In this document: piece after piece, positions 61,301-64,000 of the stretch
Position numbering within the stretch: the first letter of the stretch is position 1
How the letters are laid out: each line of letters begins with the position of its first letter
NCBI GenBank assembly: GCA_950295325.1
Contig: OX485806.1
Coordinates: 41,542,001-41,606,000 of the forward strand
Length of the DNA: 64,000 nucleotides
Source of the DNA: Polytrichum commune
Taxonomy: Eukaryota; Streptophyta; Polytrichopsida; Polytrichales; Polytrichaceae
Reading direction: 5' to 3'
The notes under the pieces: model-generated
What the model was told of the DNA's origin: nothing
Database searches by the model: none
The model's input: only the letters and a program-made list of their open reading frames with translations
Position numbers and translations under genes: made by a program

Positions 61301-61800
61301 CACCTGTACTAATCCTAGAATCTTTTACCTGTCCCAAAGGCACTGCTAGGCTTTGATTAGCCATGTTAATTATGAAAGGAGACGGCCATGTCAAGCTAAA
61401 ATCCATTTTTTCCATTGTTTGAGTCGGTAAAATATTCAATCCACTTCGCCTGTCCATCAAAACGTTAGGCACCATCTTATCCATTATCATAGCCTCTATC
61501 TCTACTACCTTCACATCACATGGACTACATGGTCATGCACCCAAATTGCTACCCTAGTCTTTGCCCTCCGTTTCTTTCTTACCACTAGCATCATTTCCTT
61601 TAGTGTTACGTACGATAGGTGAAATTTCAAATAATTGTTTGAAGGTAATGTCTGACTTTAACGAACTAAAGTCAGACCATAGATCGTAAGCATCACCCTT
61701 CTTCTCATTTTCCTTATTTGCCACTCCAAATTCCTCTCTCGGAATTCCCGGTCCTTTCCATTCTTCCATCACAGTACCTTCCGTTTTTTGAAATGCCAAC
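58340..61800 (-). pseudogene. Decayed Ty3/gypsy pol
   Basis: Broken minus-strand frames give, in pol order, a protease-like block at 61514-61188 (VLMDRRSGLNILP, where D-x-G-S is normal), then RT at about 60806-60220 (WLVKPFGLGNA, VFVDDFS). Next come a middle region (59612-59394) and integrase (59247-58695: IRKCDGCRRYDKN, EKWGIDYVEEV, LRDRGTHF). A C-terminal stretch (PIEFEVDSLRMVIES) reaches about 58600. Stops and frameshifts separate the parts. No LTR in the same orientation was found, so it is a fragment. Confidence 0.85.
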
Positions 61801-61877
61801 TCCCCTATCCCTCTCTACAGAACCTCTGCCGTTCTCTTTAAGTCCTTAGCCACCCTCCTAGCGGTTATTGCTACCTT

Positions 61878-61935
61878 CTCCTATATACCTATATAGGTGT
61901 ATATGTATACGTATACGTATATGTATACATATCTA
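61878..61935. repeat. TA/GTATAC-rich microsatellite
   Basis: An alternating TATATAC/GTATAC run that is nearly self-complementary (TATACGTATACGTATA). Confidence 0.85.
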
Positions 61936-62510
61936 CCATTTTGTTGCCTTATTCAATGTCATAATTAATTCTTGAATATCTAAGCTACTCTATTGTCAAC
62001 CATTTTGGTTGATTGATTGCCTAAGTACTGAAAAATCAATAACAATGTGAACTAATGAATATGGATTAACATGATAATCCTAAATCAATATGGATTTGAC
62101 TGCATTATCCTAAGTATTGATTGATACATATCTATATAGCCACATTAAAATTAGACCGTAGCTCATATAATTGTGATGCTACATTAAGGATATTGTGTTG
62201 AAAGATTATTATGAAAAAAAAAAGTTTAGTATAAAAAATTTGAGGATTGAAGGAGATAATAAGTTTCTATAGAAAGACGCAAGATGTGTTCTCAAAAATT
62301 GATAGAAAAATGGAAAGTTAGGAGAGGTGTTGTTATACAATGTGAAGAGGAAATCTCTTCAACATAAAAAAAAATTATCCAACAATATTTTGTTGCTTAT
62401 TAAGTTGATTGCTACCTACATCATGTCAAAAATGTACTCTGCTAACAGAAAACAACAATTAGGAAAGTAGAAACAAAATTCAAGAGATAAAAGGTAATTG
62501 GAGGAAAGTT
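61936..62510. other. Unassigned AT-rich segment
   Basis: No gene or named repeat is seen. It has several A-runs and one repeated ATATGGATT word. Confidence 0.3.
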
Positions 62511-62514
62511 AATT

Positions 62515-63030
62515 TGTCATTTGGTTACTTGGCTATTTAGCTACTTGGAAGAAATATTACCTTGTTACTTGGCTACTTAGCTACTTAGCTACTTGGAGGA
62601 AATGTTAAATTGCTATTTGGCTACTTAGCTATTTGGAGGAAACATTAACTATTATTTGGTTATTTGGCTACTTAGCAATTTGGAGGAAAAATCAATTTGT
62701 TATTCAGTTACTCGGCTATTTAGCAATTTAGAGGAAAAATTAATATGTTGCTTGGTTACTTAGCTAGTTGGTTATTTGGCTATTTGGTTACTTGGTAACT
62801 TATAGAACAATTACTCGGCTACTTGGCGCATTGGTTACTTGGTTATTGGTTACTTAGCTATTTGGAGGAAAAAATAACTAACTACTTGAGAAGGAAAAGG
62901 ACTTGTTATTTGCCTACTAAATTACTTGACGGAAACATAACTAGCTACATGAAGGAGAAAAACACACTTAAACTACTAGAGCTTTTGGATCTACAATGGC
63001 AAACAAGGTAACTTAAAGTTATTTGGTTAC
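62515..63030 (+). repeat. TTACTTGGCTACTTAG-type tandem repeats
   Basis: A short unit (TTGGCTACTTAGC-like, 8-12 bp) repeats many times inside a longer period of about 60 bp marked by GGAGGAAA. Frames through it are artefacts of the repeat. Confidence 0.85.
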
Positions 63031-63601
63031 TTAGTTCCTATCACAAGAGGATTGAGGCAACAAAACAAAACTTTGATACAAATTGAGACAAGGATTTAAG
63101 CCATCAAGTAAGAGAAGATTTCTATCACTACAATGCACGAGAAGTTAACATGATCTAGATTATTACCAATAAACAATACTTGAACTTAAAAAACATTTGT
63201 GGAACATGAAAATATGCAACATTACATATACAAAGAAAATTATCAAGATCAAGATCAATGCTAAGAAATAACACTTGAGCTAAACGGACAACTATGGCAC
63301 ATGAAAAGTCTAAGAATCAAAGAAAATTACAAACAACCAAGTTAAATAGATTAGGAGCAAATTTGACGTTTGACGTAACTACTTAAAGAGATTTCACCGA
63401 CACAAAGGTTCATCACATAAAGTTCCATTATGATAAACACAAAGAATAAGAGTTTTTCAAAGAGGAGCTAAGACACTATAGCAAAAGACACATTTTCAAA
63501 ACCAAAAAAAAACAACAACAAACGACAAGGAGATTACATAGTTTAATCATCTTAAATTGGACCACACTTTTAGGCACTACGATACAATCAATCCTAGAAA
63601 T
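63031..63601. other. Unassigned
   Basis: AT-rich sequence before the copia LTR. No gene is supported. Confidence 0.3.
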
Positions 63602-63793
63602 TATTGGAGGATAGAACTAGGTTGCATTGGTGATATTATCCCATATGGGTTGCCAACGCTAGTTGTAATTTAGTCATATAAATAAAGGCATAAGTGGAGG
63701 AGCTAATCATTCTTTCCATTGTATGCAATCAACGTGTGTTGTGTACCACCTTCCTACGTTGGTCTCTTTACCTTCTTCTCTCATCTTCTAATA
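63602..63793 (+). repeat. 5' LTR of a second copia element, same family
   Basis: TATTGG...CTAATA, exactly 192 bp, aligns along its length with the LTRs at 40994-41185 and 46057-46248 but is clearly more diverged. A TATA-like CATATAAATAAAG lies near 63675-63687. A primer site follows directly. Confidence 0.87.
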
Positions 63794-63807
63794 GGTAATG
63801 GGCCCAC
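63794..63807 (+). other. Primer binding site of the second copia element
   Basis: GGTAATGGGCCCAC differs by one base from the site at 46043-46056 and again fits the anticodon arm of initiator tRNA-Met. Confidence 0.82.
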
Positions 63808-64000
63808 TCCACTTTAGAAGAAGGAGATTAAGTTAGGATGAGGTTAGAAAAGGTTGGATCTGATTGGAGATGCTTTGAAATTGTAAAGAGCATTTAGAGG
63901 TTTCTTGAAGCTCTAGAGCAATTTTGGAGTACCTAACAACATTCTTGGAGGATTGGACCAACGTAGAGGACCTTGGAGGAGTGTTGCCACATTGGAGAAC
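63808..64000 (+). mobile_element. Leader of the second copia element, cut by the window end
   Basis: The sequence matches the minus-strand leader near 46042-45860 (GGATCTGATNGGAG, GGAGCA, TTGGACCA, GGAGGAC). Gag-pol would lie beyond the window. Confidence 0.75.

Overview
The window looks like nuclear DNA of a plant with a large, transposon-filled genome. The evidence is copia, gypsy, Mutator-like (MULE) and CACTA elements, several families of long terminal repeat (LTR), GT-AG introns, and a copia primer site that fits the anticodon arm of plant initiator tRNA-Met. A non-seed plant is my guess, but the sequence alone does not settle it. I see no clear ordinary host gene, no rRNA gene and no intact tRNA gene.

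The main object is a giant MULE-type DNA transposon at 9064-30787 (21.7 kb). It has inverted ends of about 31 bp and a 9-bp target duplication, GAACAGATG, at 9055-9063 and 30788-30796. It carries three genes. (1) A MULE transposase lies on the minus strand at 13158-9516, in two exons, with an in-frame TAG just before its SWIM zinc finger. (2) A small minus-strand gene starts at 15178 and is split by a CACTA element. (3) A 14-exon plus-strand gene lies at 15724-29310. Its C-terminal half resembles a beta-class (N4/N6) DNA methyltransferase, with altered motifs I and IV. Two of its introns are filled with about 5.8 kb and 2.3 kb of a 61-bp satellite-like repeat, in which a palindrome recurs at multiples of 61 bp.

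The MULE is one layer of a nest. A degraded copia element (6540-8258, resuming at 32493-33030) is split by an R4 repeat (8259-32492). R4 is split by the MULE, the MULE holds a CACTA element (13751-14961), and the CACTA element holds a tRNA-derived SINE (about 14519-14731).

Left flank (1-6540): R1 LTRs (TGTCGC...GCGACA) and a 2.5-kb R2 solo LTR (TGTCGAGG...TACA) are nested in one another, with 5-bp target duplications.

Right flank (33-64 kb): a second R2 solo LTR; R4-like repeats; a nearly intact 5,255-bp copia element (40994-46248, minus strand) inside a broken R2 LTR; two R3 LTR-like repeats; a decayed gypsy pol (58340-61800, minus strand); and the 5' end of another copia element of the same family (63602 to the window end).

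R1 to R4 are working names used only here. Exon joins, motif calls and repeat boundaries were read by eye. No alignment or database search was run.
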